64,000 nucleotides of DNA from Chlamydomonas reinhardtii (taxonomy: Eukaryota > Chlorophyta > Chlorophyceae > Chlamydomonadales > Chlamydomonadaceae). The position numbers and the translations under genes were made by a program. This document shows positions 12,377 through 25,100 of this stretch, piece by piece. The first letter of the stretch is position 1. Each line of letters begins with the position of its first letter. Under the pieces are notes generated by a model, which was not told the origin of the DNA, searched no databases, and saw only the letters and a list, made by a program, of their open reading frames with translations. The stretch covers positions 262,501-326,500 of the forward strand of contig NC_057013.1 of assembly GCF_000002595.2 (NCBI RefSeq), in the 5' to 3' direction.

Positions 12377-15063
12377 ATGTGGTTCGCCATTGTAGTCACT
12401 GTATTGGCGGCAGCTGGAAATAATATCGGGAAGGTGCTTCAAAAGCAGGCAACCAGGACCTTGCCCCGGCTGGTGCTAAATCGACAGACGCTTCTGCTAT
12501 ACCTGGTACGCGGTCTGCACTGAGGCTATCGTGATGGCGAGAGAGAGCGCAGGTCAAGACGTGTTGGGGAGTTATGTGGCCACCAGTTCGCGCTAGTAGC
12601 TGGCCGACCCCACGAGGCACGAGCGTGCAGGGCGACGACGGTGCCCTGTCTCCCCGCCTGCACCCTCGCGCCTGGGCGACTTGTGCCTTGAACACGACGT
12701 GGAAGGACTGGCAGGGCTCTCTCGTTGGTTCATTACACCAGGATATCACCGAAGGGGGACGGTACTGCGGAGTGCGATGTCCAGCAACGGCCGTTGCTGA
12801 GTGCTTGCTGCCTTGCCTTGACCGTGTGCAGAGGTCGGCGCTATGGGTGACCGGCATGCTGGTGGACCTGGGCGGGGCGCTGCTCATGATAGTCGCGTTC
12901 GCCAACGCCCCGGTGAGTGTCACGAGTGAGGGCCAGTGGGGGCCCGCCAGCACCACGCCGGGGCGGCGCGGGCCGGGGGACGGGCGTTGCTATTGGGTGT
13001 GCACACGGTTGGTTGCATGTGCGGCGTGCGGGTTGAAGGGACGCATCTGCATGCGATGACGTAACCGATCTGGCTTTATATTTGCAGGTGTCCATAGTGC
13101 AGCCGGTGTCGGCGGTGGGCCTCGTGATTCTGCTCATCTTCTCGCACTTCTATCTAAAGGCAAGTGCTAGACAGGTGCAAACCTCCGCTGGTGGAAACCG
13201 TGTTTTCGGCTGGAGGCGAGCATGGAAACACCCGTGGCTTGGAAGGAGTAGCAGACCACAAGTGAAGCAGATTATGACGCAGTGCCACTGAGTTCCCCTT
13301 TGATGCTCCACGGTACGCGCCACGATGCGCGCTTGCCCCAACCTAATCCTCTATGTATAATGCACATGCACACCTCTCGCCCAACTCCATATACTAACAC
13401 CATATACAGGAACGGCTGCAGTGGCATGAATGGCTGGCGGCGTGTGTGGCGTTCGTGGGCGTGCTGGGTCTGGGCGCCAGCGCTGAGCCCAGCCACATGG
13501 ACCACCCCGATATCAGCGCATGGCGGGTGCTGGGGGCCTTCAGCGGGCTGGTGGCGCTTCTAGGTGGGCGTGGGCGTGGGCGTGCGCGTGGGTGGGGGCG
13601 GTGTGTTGGGTCGGGGGCTCAGGGAACAGGCAGTGGTGTTAGGGTTTGAGACAGCGTCGCGCAACGCCTGCGGCTCGGGTCCGGCCTGTCCATCTGTACG
13701 ATATGCAGTCACATGCCATTCGCTAAGGTCCATGTAGCTCTCTGAATGGTCGCTCATAAGCTGTCGGCCACTTGGCCGCACCTTACCTGCCGCTAACAGG
13801 TCTGGAATGCTGGTGGCGGCACACTCACACTGGACTTGGCAGTGGCCATAGCGGGGCGGCGCACCACCACCATCACCACCAGCCGGCGGTAGGTGTTAAC
13901 GGCGGTAAGCCACCGCCGAGAGTGTCGTCAGCGAACTCGCACCTACATCAGGCGCCCCCCGGCAGCAGTGCGGCGGCTGCCGCTGCTGCTGCGGCGGCCG
14001 CGGCGGACGCAGTGTTATGCGGTCTCGAGGCGGGAGCATGCTTTGGCTTCTCGGCTGCGGCGTGTCGAACTGGTGCGTTTGCAAGTTGGGGCTGTGGGCG
14101 TCAGCGGCGGCAAGAAGAGCATACTGGTATGGCAGTGGGATGTGCGGCATGTGCCGAGACTGCCGTAACCTATAGGGCCTGGCTGCTGACCGTGTGACGT
14201 CCTGCTTGGGTGACACGTGCCATGTCTGTTCCCACCCCTCCACACCTGCCAGGCTTCATCCTAGCGGCCAAGCTATCGATGGTTTGGGTACCGCTGGGTC
14301 TGGCGGCCAGTGTAGCGCTCACCAGCAGCGGCTTCCTGCTGCAGGTGGGGCGGGAGGGCAGTGTCACGCGTGCAGCAGCCGTGTGCGTGGGTTGCCTGGG
14401 TGGGCGGCTGCCCGGCTGGCGCTCCGCTCCTGGGGAACTGAAAACAGGGTACGGTCATGGACTGGTCGGCAATGCGCAATGTCTGTGCCCACTGTGCTAC
14501 CTATGCAGACGAGGGGTCTCAAGGCCGGCAACACGGTGATTGTGTGCGTGGCCGCCGCCACGTCGTCCATGATTACGGGCGTGGCGGCGGGCATGTTGGC
14601 GCTGGACGAAAAGCTGCCCAGCGGGCATGGTATGAAGGTGAGCAGGTGCTGGGGGCCAGGACAGGTGCCTGTCAGTTGGCCGACGCCATGCCTGCAATAT
14701 GCGCTGCTGCTCACACGAGGGGCATACTGTCATAAGGCGTGCAGCTGGGGCTGTAGCTTCTCGTGTCCAACTGGCCTTGCTGTTATGCCGGTTCTGATTC
14801 GAGCCCTGATACCTCCGCAGCTGGTGCGCCTGACCTCCTGGCTGTTCATCTTGCTGGGCGTGTCCTGCCTGGCGGGCGGCACCGAGGCGCTGGCGGCCAC
14901 TGCCCGCGCCTTCGCCTCCTGCTTGCCGCCCTGGGCATGGCGGCTGCTGCCGCGGCCAGTGGCGGTGACGGTGCATAAGCTGCAGAAGCAGCGCACGCAG
15001 CAGCAACACCAGCAGGGCATGGGTAGTGAAGAGGATGACGAGGGGTTGGAGGATCTGGTTTAG
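12377..15063 (+). CDS. NIPA9-like magnesium transporter homologue (DUF803)
   Basis: Eight exons give 390 aa: 12377-12505, 12832-12912, 13088-13159, 13410-13563, 13800-14072, 14253-14344, 14509-14637 and 14821-15063. All phases are consistent. The order of conserved blocks matches plant NIPA9: N-terminal AAAGNNIGKVLQKQ, then VSIVQPVSAVGLVIL, FSHFYLK, GLEAGACFGFSAA, and TRGLKAGNTVIVC followed by MLALDEKLP. Multiple membrane helices are evident; NIPA proteins are divalent-cation (Mg2+) carriers of plasma or endomembranes. Intron 3 has a GC donor (AAG|GCAAGT at 13160). Exon 5 inserts a His6-containing and poly-Ala loop absent from land-plant relatives as I recall them. The C-terminus is a Gln-rich and acidic tail. 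Length exceeds the roughly 340 aa of plant members because of the loop and tail. Confidence 0.88.
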
Positions 15064-15229
15064 CCGCACGCCTAGGTTACAAGAAGGGCCAAAGGAAGGG
15101 GTGTTTGACAAGGGAATACGGTACCTTAGGACCAGTGCCAAGCGCCCTGCCGTAGGTATGGGATGATGGAAGCTGCTAGAAAGCACGGCAACCTGTGCGG
15201 GCATTGAGGGAAGTGACAAGGCAGGCCAA

Positions 15230-15450
15230 TGTAGGTTATCAGGGCACCCCTGTAGGTTATCGATGTGCGTTGCTCGTGATGGAACATGGCAAGGGGCAGG
15301 AAAGCGTAGTCCTGTAGGTTATCGATGTGCGTTGCGGAACTAATGCGTAGGTGCAATGGGAGAGGGTAAGGACCAGGTTGGCGTAGTCCCGTAGTGTGCT
15401 GTTTATTCCCAGACCCCAACATTCAATTTGCAACGTCAAGGCAAGATGGC
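15230..15450 (+). repeat. short tandem and dispersed repeat block
   Basis: TGTAGGTTATCGATGTGCGT occurs twice, 62 bp apart (near 15250 and 15312), with a partial third unit near 15231. The flanking motif AGCGTAGTC and the ACGTCAAGGCA block also occur at about 345-430. The remainder of 15064-16108 holds no gene I can support. Confidence 0.7.
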
Positions 15451-16108
15451 GCGGCTGGTATAACGCTGGTGTTACTGTACCGAGACATTGCTGACTTGCT
15501 GGCAGGGCAACAGGCCAACATAGGTGCTGTACCGGTCGTATGTAAGGGCACATCCCTACTGCTTCTTCACCTGCTCGTCAATGATCACGGTCTTCCCCTA
15601 TGCTATCACAGCACGGTATGGAGAACCTGGGGGGCACCTCTGTGGGGCACTCCAGCGGGGCCACCCTGGTGGGCCGCGGCGAGTGCCACGGCTGCGCCAG
15701 CGTGTCGTCAAAGGACCCGCCGCCTACCAGTTTCGCCTTTCGCGTCCTGCCCTGCCAGCAACGAAGATGGCCAGGCAGGTTGCCCAGCGCATCCACAAGC
15801 CCAGGGGCTGCTGTCGACTGCTCGCCCTCCTGACCTCCCGTGCTCCCCTAGTCCCAAAGAGCTAAGCCTGAGTCGGCATGGTCGCATGGCGGCATGGTCA
15901 GCTGGACTCGCAGTGCAGGCATGGCAGCCAGGGCATCTTTCTAACCCTCACGCTCTGCCGCTGGGTACATACACTTGAAGATTTATATCTGACAGAGCCA
16001 CAGTTATCAGTCTGCCCGCCAATTTTCGGCTCCTTGCGCTTCGGACCGTAGCAATGATGAATCTGTAACACAATAAGGTAGCACGATTGTAGGTAGATAA
16101 TAGGTACA

Positions 16109-18094
16109 ATGGCGTACGCACGCACGCGCGACAACTCGCGCAAGCCGACCATAAGCGTGCGCACGCTCGAGCCCGACTATATGGTCTTCGAGCTTAAGAA
16201 CACGGACCCTAGCTCAGCAAATGCGCTCCGAAGAGCCATGGTTGCGGAGGTGCCTACAATCGCTATCGATCTTGTGGAAATGGAGAACAACACCACCGTC
16301 CTAAACGACGAGTTCCTTGCCCATCGCCTTGGGTTGATTCCCCTGGTGTCTAGGAACGCGGTGTACTGGAAGCGGCCGTTCGAGTGGAGCGGCGACAACG
16401 ACATCATTGAGACAGCGTTCTCGCTGGACGTGATGTGCGAGCAGGAGGGCGTCATGGACGTGACCAGCAATGACCTGGTGCCGTTAGAGCCGGACGCAGG
16501 CGTGGTGCCGGTCAATTACCACAGCGCGACTGAGAAGCCAATTGTCATCTGCAAATTGCGGCGAGGGCAGCACCTAAAGCTGGTCGCGCGTGCGCGCAAA
16601 GGCATCGGGAAGGACCATGCAAAGTTCATTCCCGTCGCCACGGCGGTTTTCCAGTACAAGGCGCAAATCACGCTCAGCGCGTCGGCAATGGCGGATATGA
16701 CGGACGACGAGAAGCAGGCTTTTGTGCACAGTGACCCGTCCAAAACCTTCAAGTTCAACCCCATCACGCGCATGGTGCGTACCTGCTTCTGGAGAGGGGC
16801 AGGAAACTGCCGAGGCCTATGAGGCGTGTGCGGGGGGCCCAGGAGGCGTGTGCGGGGGCCCAAGGGAGTAGTGTGTGGGCAGTCCGGTGTTTCAGGGGCA
16901 CGTGTTTGTAGGACAGAGTGCGGCGAGTCGTTCCTCCTGCGCTAGCCTGAAAGTTCGCTTCACCGGACATTCAAGGCATCACGAACTGTTGCCATCTGGC
17001 TTGGGGCCAGCCCGCCCATCACTATGCGCGGCCTGTGTGGGTGTTGCAAGGGCGTCAGCACTCGCGGGCATCCTCACTTTCCGTGTTGCGCGGTACTGCT
17101 GCAGATTGAGGTGGAGAACGAGGAGTCGTACATGTACGATGAGGAGTGCGTTGTCAAGGCGCGCGAGCTGGGGCGGCCGGACCTGGTCACCATCCGGCAG
17201 GTGCAGGTGCGTAAGGCGACCGGAGCCGGGGCGGGGCAGGGTTTCTGGGCATGGCAGAAAGTCGCTTGGTTGTCAGGAGGCACAGCTCTCGCTGTTGGAG
17301 GGCGGCTTCGTGCCAGCGGGGCACGTAGGTTGTGCGGTTAGGCGTCGTGCGCCTTGCGTATGCTGTGGAGCGATGGTCACGGCGGCTTGCGGCAACAGCA
17401 ACAGGCTGCGTCTCTGTGCTGCTTCAGGCGCAGTTGCAGGTTACCTGTGCCTGTAGGCGGCCTGCTCTGAGTGGTTGTGCGCATGAACACGAACAGTTGA
17501 CCGCAACACATCTGCTTACTAACTGCAGGACCACTTCATCTTCCGCGTGGAGGGCACGGGCGTGCTGGAGGTCAAGAGCATTGTGCGCCAGGTGGGTGTG
17601 GCTGCGATGGGCGGCGAAGGGACAAATGCACAGGATTGAGATTTGACAAGCATCGAAAATGTGCCCAGGGGATTGGCAAGGCTATGAAGTGGATGGGGTC
17701 AGGTCATTACGCCCTGGGCTTGAGGTTGTACTGTTGCAGCGTTTTCACTCAAGGGCACCACCTTAGGCTGACATTGGGCGTGCATCTGCTGGACTTCCCT
17801 GTGCAGGGCATTGAGATCCTGCACAAAAAGTGTGTGGACCTGGAGACCCTGGCGCGAGAGGCAGTGGCCATCGCCAAGGGACAGCCGCTTCCGGAGCGGG
17901 CGCCCGCGGCCGGGTCGGACATGGGCCCGGGCGGCGGCCACATGGACCAGATGGGCGGCGGCCAGGACATGGGGCCGGGCGGCCACATGGGCATGGGCGG
18001 CGGGGACATGGGGCCAGGCGGGCACATGGGCGGGATGTACGGCGGGCCACCTGGGCCGTACGGCGGCGGGCCAGGCATGGGCATGTACCGATAA
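16109..18094 (+). CDS. RPB3: DNA-directed RNA polymerase II subunit RPB3
   Basis: Four exons (16109-16774, 17105-17206, 17529-17591, 17807-18094) give 372 aa in phase throughout. The N-terminal alpha-like assembly domain is clear: TDPSSANALRRAM, AIDLVEMENNTTVLNDEFLA and HRLGLIPL. A later block, CKLRRGQHLKLVARARKGIG then KDHAKF, is diagnostic of RPB3. The exon 2-4 region (YMYDEECVVKA, then DHFIFRVEGTG, then GIEILHKKC) completes the dimerisation half that pairs with RPB11. It functions in the nuclear Pol II assembly platform. Two oddities. The loop that holds four zinc-binding cysteines in yeast and plant RPB3 has only one cysteine here (DVMCEQEGVMDVTSNDL). The C-terminus is extended by about 60 residues of Met/Gly/Pro repeats (MGPGG units). 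Usual length is 270-320 aa. Confidence 0.95.
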
Positions 18095-19718
18095 CATGGT
18101 GCTGGGCTGGCCAAGGCCAGCCATCGGACGCAATAAGACTTTTGACACGAGTGCGGCGCGAGTTTTGAGTAGAGTGGGACTGGTTCGTGACTGCGCCACC
18201 TTTGGGAACTTCGGTAAAGTGGAGGTGCGGGTCCTTGAATGAGAGCTGCGGTGTCGCCCTGTGTGCGAATATGCCTCCGGTGGCGTTCAGAAGGCGTGTG
18301 AACGCATGGTAGCTTGAGATTATCAGCAGGCACTTACCAGTTCTGAGGAGGCTGGAACGAGACGGATGTCGTGCTGCAAGGTTGCTGCGTAGATTGCATT
18401 GGTTTCACGAGAGACCTGCTGCATGGTTATGAATGCAGAGCTAGGCATGTTGCCATGGAGGGTACAGGCGCGGTGACGGTGATTGCACCCAAGGAAACCC
18501 CAGGGGCCAGGGAGAGCTGTCGGAGGGAGCATGTGGTGTCTGGTTTACCGCGAGCGAGCGATGTGATGGTGCGTGTGCTGCTCCTGACGTTCCAGGAGCA
18601 CTGGTGGAATGCCACCGCGTGTATTTAGCGCTTGGCAACTGTCACGGACTATAAGCACTAAGCAGTACACGAAGGCAGGGCTTGCATCGTCCAGGGGCAG
18701 GCCGCCGCCGCTGGCGAGAGGGGCCCGAAACATTTCCTAGCCCACGGCATCCAGCGGCCCCAAATGCCTAGTTTTTAGCGTTTTGGGGCAGGGGCTTCGC
18801 TGCCCCCAAACACCCCCGGGAAGGGGAAGTCGGCGAGATTTGGAGACCTACCGTATGCAGCCCCACGCGGCGAGAATGCAACCCTGAAATGCCCAATCTT
18901 TCTCGCCGAAGGGCTTGCAGAAGGGGGCATTTCTTGCCGCTCCCCGAAGATGCAAAAGCTTTTCCCCGTATTTGCAAGCCCGGACGAGAGAGTCCGTCCG
19001 AATCTTCGGGGATAGTTCTCTACATCAGCGTACGATTGTGCCTGCGCCTGTGAATCTCCTGGAGAGTTGACGTTGCCCGCAAGTCCGAAACCCATACACC
19101 ATGCACCGCCCCATACCCGCTGCCCTCCCTGCACCAAGGCGAGCCCAAAATAGTAGCTCTGGATCACATCGCGTGCCCAGCTGCTGGGCGGTAACGACAT
19201 ACTCGGGATCCCTCCGTACCATACATGAAAGGAGGCTAGGGCGGCAGGGCAGTGTCGCCAGCTGAGCCCAGAGTTGCTTGGCTGGGTACGATCCGTTCCC
19301 CAAACTGAAATGTCACGACTTCTAACTGCTATCCTACATCCTTGCGCGACTCGGACAAGCAAAATCTTCAGAGCTCATCATTCAAATGCGGTTCGCTAGC
19401 GGCGCATCTGATCGCGTGCCTTCGAAGAATGCCTGAGCCCTGCGCGCGACGCCCAAACGCGCGCCTTCCCAATGATACTCAACAGATAAACAGTGGAAGC
19501 ATGGTCAAATACGCACCATCAGCTTACTTCTGTACAGCCCATCAGCCACCGGTCATTTCATCACCCTCCTACTCCTATACATCACCGCACCAGGCCACAG
19601 ACATGCATACGCAAAGCCATCAGTCTGCCATGAAGCCCCATTGCTGTCGCGTTCCCCCACACAAGCCTTGGTCTCCCGCTAAATTCGTCCCATAGAACGC
19701 GTATCAGACACTGGGCCG
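18095..19718. other. convergent intergenic region with element remnants
   Basis: Lies between the 3' ends of RPB3 (plus) and PIS (minus). Positions 18770-19030 have transposon-end character: the hairpin GGGGCAG...CTGCCCC around GGCTTCG, then AT-poor inverted blocks containing TCTCGCCGAA. Repeat B copy 2 is at 19120-19225. No gene is supported. Confidence 0.5.
19120..19225 (+). repeat. dispersed repeat B, copy 2
   Basis: Same orientation as 6945-7045 and nearly identical over about 90 bp (AAGGCGAGCCCAAAATAGTA here; AGGCGAGCCCAAATTAGTA there). Confidence 0.8.
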
Positions 19719-21758
19719 TCACCGGGCTTTGCCCTGTTCCTTGCGCTGGTCCAGCGCAATGAGCGAGTCGGAGGCGTTTTGCAGCTGCACCCAGTTGCAG
19801 ATCTGCAAGCGAATTCACGAGCACACGGGATTGTAGCGTAACTGGTAAGTTCGGCGTACGGGATTTGCATCACGGCGGCAACTAGCCCCATGGGAACGTG
19901 CATAACAAACGGCAACGCACACATGCAGCACAGAGTTGCTGACCTGTTTTGTGAAGAATCCGGGAAGCGACATCAGCCCAAACAGGGTCATTAGCGGCAG
20001 CCCCGACGCCGCCGTGAAGCTAGCCAGCGCTGTGAGACACGTCGCAGCAGGGATATGTGCATGTCAGCACGTGAACGACCCAGCCGTCAGTGCAACGGCA
20101 TTGAGCTGGCCATCGAGGAGAACTTGACTTGCGACTTCCCATTGCAGACGCTCTCCTTTCGTTGCGCACATTCACACGAACGGTGTCGACCCCTCTTTTC
20201 CTATGCTTTTGGCTCGGACGCCTTTGTGAGAGGTCGTGCCTACCTGGGGCCACAGCCGTGACCTGCGAAGGCAGCGTGAGTGTCACGCCGGCTGGGAGTG
20301 GGACGACGATCCCCATCAGCTCCGGCCATTTTGAAGCGTAGATCTGCAATGTCAGCACGATATGCAGTAGAGCACCACGCCAAGCGATCGCGACCTAACC
20401 ACACTCACGGCATACCTCTCCCGCACTACTTCCCCGGCTTGGAATAGCCTCCAGCCTGGCCCCCTGCATCCAGCCCAGTCATGACATAACCAACACCCGA
20501 TTGACCCTTTCACTCGCTCCACCTAAGTCACATCCCTTGCGTGACCAGTAAACAGTCATGAATGTAATTCTGCGGCCTCTGCGCCCCCAGCGGCCGTCCC
20601 CCTCCCCTGCCTCCTCCGCCCACCACTCACCACCAGGTATAGCACCTCACAGGACACGCAGCAGTACCCCATGAACAGCCGGTTGCTGTAGTACGTCCGC
20701 ACCAGCCAGCTCTTGCTCTTCACGTCCTGCAGGAAGCATTGTGCGCCATGTCACACATGTCAGCACCCATGCCAGCAGCAAGACCGTCGGCCAACAGCCG
20801 CAGCGGTTGCCTGTTTCCTGCGCGCGCACACCTTGGACAATGTCTGTTTGCAATGCACAACAAAAATTGCTGCAACGAGCACTTATACGCCCTTATTCAT
20901 ACACTACATAAGTCCGCGTAAAGCTTGAGGGAATGCTGCGCCTGTACCTCGGCTCTCAGGCTGTCCATGAACCCCTCCCTCCACCACGACCCGCAACATA
21001 GCTAGCTGCCACCGCCCCATCACCCCCGCCAGCGCACCTTGTGCGTGGCTGACCCGGCTGCCAAGGTGGAGTACATCTGGAACCAGTGGCTGAAGATGTC
21101 CAGGAAGATGAGGCTGACGCACACCACGTGCATGGCAGGGTACACCATGCACAACAGCAGCAGTAGGCCCGTGGTGGCAAGCCTGCGGGCAGACGGGGGC
21201 AGTGGCGAATGCCGACGGCAATGGCTCACTGTGTCTTTCGGTCCCACGCGGTTGTGCAACGGCCTACTGAGACCTGGCAAAGACCCCTATGCATGCACGC
21301 ACGCATGAGCGTGTCTCTGTGGCCGGCGCCGATACGACACCGTGCCAACACACGTCCATGACAGTTATCAACAGGGATGATACAGCACGTGGGCGTGCTT
21401 GGGGCTCCGACCAGCAAAGTCTCCGGGCGCGGCGGGGCCGGCTAAACCCGCACCTGTCTGTGACCATGTCCAGCACCGCGCCAAACGTGGAGGTCTGGTT
21501 GAACATTCGCGCGAATCTCCCGTCCAGCTCATCGCAAACAAAGCTCAGGAAGTACGCAGCCACGCATTGGAAAGGACTGGTGAATGCAACCGCGAACGCG
21601 TAGAGCGCGGCAGCTACCCGAGCATACCCTGCACAGCCGAGTCCGCGCGATACATTTAGCTCACATTCAAATCTGTGTGACACCATATGACGCAGCTTAC
21701 CTATCAGGTTTGGCACATAGATATACACATTGGAGTGGCGCGAAAAGAATCCGCTCAT
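19719..21758 (-). CDS. PIS1: CDP-diacylglycerol--inositol 3-phosphatidyltransferase (PI synthase)
   Basis: Seven exons give 247 aa: 21701-21758, 21454-21628, 21038-21182, 20631-20726, 20244-20343, 19944-20029 and 19719-19802. All phases fit. The catalytic signature of CDP-alcohol phosphatidyltransferases, D-x2-DG-x2-AR-x8-G-x3-D-x3-D, is complete: D52, D55, G56, A59, R60, G69, D73, D77. FLDIFSHWFQMYSTL and the C-terminal NWVQLQNAS block are typical of PI synthases, not of phosphatidylglycerophosphate or choline/ethanolamine enzymes. It makes phosphatidylinositol from CDP-diacylglycerol and myo-inositol in the ER membrane. Several hydrophobic helices are visible. An upstream in-frame ATG exists but would add an unrelated 48-residue leader, so the ATG giving MSGFFSRHSNVYIYVPNLI was preferred; family members begin near this point. 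Confidence 0.94.
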
Positions 21759-22190
21759 CTTCACAGCACTCTTGCGCACAGTACGTCTCTCGCTGTGTAT
21801 AGTTGATGCGTGCAGTATCGATGTGTTATCGGCTGTCCTACTGGGACACAGTTTGGTGACAGGCCTGCAAGTGATGCTTGCGTCGGGCTCACTGCTCAAC
21901 AAGCTTTGAAGTATGTGAAGGATAATAATCTATAGCGGGGAGCTTTGCATGTGTTAGGAAGTTGCCACGGTCGCGTTCAGTCGACGCCGACGAATTCAAC
22001 CGGATGAGGCAGACCATGGACCAGTGCCGCTGACCTTGCCCAGTGTCCCGTTCTGAAAAAACTCTTAGCAACGAAAATGGTGATATCAGCCATAGTTCAA
22101 GGTTTGCGGCGGCAAAGAGAAATTTGACTGACCGCGAGCGCGGTACTGTTTCGACTCAAACACTTCACTTAGAAAGTAGTCAGAGCTGCC
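21759..22190. promoter_or_regulatory. divergent intergenic (candidate bidirectional promoter)
   Basis: A 432-bp space between the PIS start (minus) and the BTB-gene start (plus). Lower GC than the flanks; no specific element identified. Confidence 0.45.
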
Positions 22191-25100
22191 ATGGACAAGC
22201 TGTTCCTGTCCGGACTGCTCGGGCGGAGGAAGGAGCCCCCGCCGCTGACTATCGACAGGTATTACACGGCAGCGCGTTGGGTTTCGCGTTAAGAAGGCGC
22301 AGACAGAGCTTGTCAAAGGCCTGAGAGCGTGCTATTGCACCTGGGGCAAGCGCGGGGTAGCGACTGGCCTGGGCTTCGCCCCGCATGCGTCGACGGCATG
22401 CGGCTCGGTTCCCTGTAGCCTGGCGGCGTTGAAGTATGTCGGCGAGCTTGGCATAGGGACCGCAACTTGGTGATGTTGTGTACTCGGTGGAAAATCTGCG
22501 CGCGTCCCCTCACGCGTCGTCCCCCCCACGGGTCCCGGGTTAAAACACCTCCCCTTGATGCTTTCTCGCACCCCTCTTACCCCCCACCTCCTCCACCCAG
22601 CTCGGCGGCTGGCGGCCGGGCCTCGCCCAGCCCCGGTCCTAGCCCCGCATCACAGCAGCAGTTCGGGGCCGGAACTGGGGGTGGCAGCGGCAGCACAGCC
22701 ATGCTGTATAGCAGCTCTGCAGCGGCCGCGATTGCGGGCAGCGGCGGCGGCTCTGCCACCACGGGCTCAATCCTGTCAGCGCTGTACGGCGGGAGGCCGC
22801 CCGAGCAGCTGCTGCTGGATGCCGCCAGCTGCGACCTGGTGCTGCTGGTGGCGGACGAGGTGTCAGTCACGAGAGCGGTGCCGGTGCACAAGGAGGTGAG
22901 GGTGGTGCGGGCAAGCGCAAAACAGACTGCCCGTGTTCAGGGTAATTGCGTGCGCCATACCAGGGGCCGACCAGTGACGCGTGAATCCACACGCTGCAGG
23001 TGTTGCGTGCTCGTAACCCGGGCGGCTATTTTTCGCGGCTGCTGGCGGACCCGGGCTCCTTCCCCGAGTACGGCGAGGGCGGCAGCGCGCCGGCCTCGGG
23101 CGGGGCGGTCATCACCGGGCACCTCATAGGCAAACCCATCATCCGCAGGTGAGGGCCGCGGGGCTTGCTCGAAATGGTGGTGCGTGGGGCGTAAAGGGCT
23201 GGGCATGAATGGTCGGGGGTGCGTTTGGGCCGCCATGCACCGCACCTGCTAGGCTGATCCCCGCCCACACCTGCAACCCCCGCCCCCACCTGGCAGGACG
23301 CAGTGGGCCTGGCCCATGGCCTCTGCGCTGCTGGGCTTCATGTACCGGGACGTGTGCGAGGTGACGTGGGGCCAGCTGCCGGCGGTGCGGCTGGCGGCGG
23401 AGGAGATCGGGCTGCGAGGCCTGGTGGGTGACACATCAGGGACAGGGGGCAAACGACAGCGGCATGAGGCAGGGCCAGTGCGGCCCCAAGGGACGGATGG
23501 CCACGACAGCAGAGGCCACCACAGTTGTGTTTGGGGCTGCTGCTCGCCAGGATTCTCTTCCCGGGGGCTTGCCGCCCACACCCCGCACCCCACTGCTGGC
23601 CCCCCGCTGCCCTGCAGGTTGAGGCGGTGGACTACCTGCTGGACCCGCAGCACCTGCTGCCCTGGACTGCGGCCGACCTGCGGGCGGCGGCGGCGGCGCT
23701 GCGGCGGCACCAGCTGGTGGAGGCGGCGGACCGGTACATGGCGGCGTGCAGGGCGGCGGGTGAGGAGGGAGGGCGAGGCCTAGTGCTGTCGTCTTGAGTC
23801 CCAACTGTGGCCGGACAGCCCGCCGAGTGAAGAGGAGGCGGTCAGGAAAGGGTGACGCGTGGTGCAAGGGCTGTGGCACTGGGCTGGGCATGTAGAGTTC
23901 TGGCACTGCACTTAGCCTGCATCAGTAAACGAGTCCTCCGTCTCTTGTGCCCTCTGCCCCTGCAGGTGTAGATGAGAGCACGCGGCTCGCCAACTTTGTA
24001 TACCACGCGCGACAGGTGCGCAGGCACACCTCGCTGACCTTGCCAAACACCGGCACTCCAGGCACGGGGCCATGCGATGCTTACCTCTCCCTCGACATCC
24101 ACCTGTCTCACCCCTCTCCCACAGGCGCGGCCGAAGTTTTCCAGCGCAGTCCCCGCCTCGCCCAGTGGCACCGGCCACCACTCACCCGCCGGCAGCTCCC
24201 TGCCCGCCATCTCGGGCGCCTCCCCCATTTCCACCACCTCAGGCGCACCCCCTGACGAGGACGCCGCCTGGGGCAGCCGCTTCGCCGGCGGGGGCGGCGG
24301 CTCGGGAGCCAGTGGCCAGCAGGTGAGCGCCAGTGACCAGTCCAGGATCCCTCGGCCATCACGCCAAAGGGGCGTGGTGTGTTCATGGAGGTTTTGGCCG
24401 CGTGCAGGGCTTCGGCCATGGAACTGATTTGGAGCAATGCTCTCGGGCGCTGCGCGCATGACGCTGCTGTCTTTCCCACCCCGACTGAGCCCCCGCATCC
24501 TGACCGTGTGTACCCTATCCCACGCTCCTGCACAGAGATTCCGTGACGCGCGGCTGGGCCTGGACCTGATCGACGGCGTGCTGCGCTCCGTGGCGCTGGA
24601 CAGCCGCGTGCTGCGCGACCTGCTGCTGCCGGGCCGCCGCAAGGACTACGTGCTGCTGGCGGGCGCAGCAGCCAACAGCGGCGCGGCGCTGGGCTCCGCC
24701 ATGGGGCTGGGAGGCGGCGCGGCAGGAGGCGGAGGCGGGCCGCCGGGCGTGGGTGGCATGGGGCACGGCCGCGCGCGGCGGCTGTCGAGCCTGATGGTGG
24801 GCAGCGGCAGTAACCTGGCGCCGGCGTACGGGGTGGGCAGCCCGGCAGGGGCACTGGTGTCGCCGCCAGGGGGAGCGCTGCGGGCGTCATCGCCGTTCGG
24901 GGGTTACGGCAGCGGCGCCGCCTCACCGAGTCCGGGTCAGGGCCGGCCGCAGACACCGTCCAGAGCCAGCCTGGAGCTGCCGCTGCTGGGCAGTCGCATT
25001 CGCACCATGATGGCCATGAGTCCGACAGTGGCTGCGGGCGGCGGCGGCGGGCCACCGGGTGGCAGCATGGAGAACGGCGGCGTCGGCCTCAGCCCCACGC

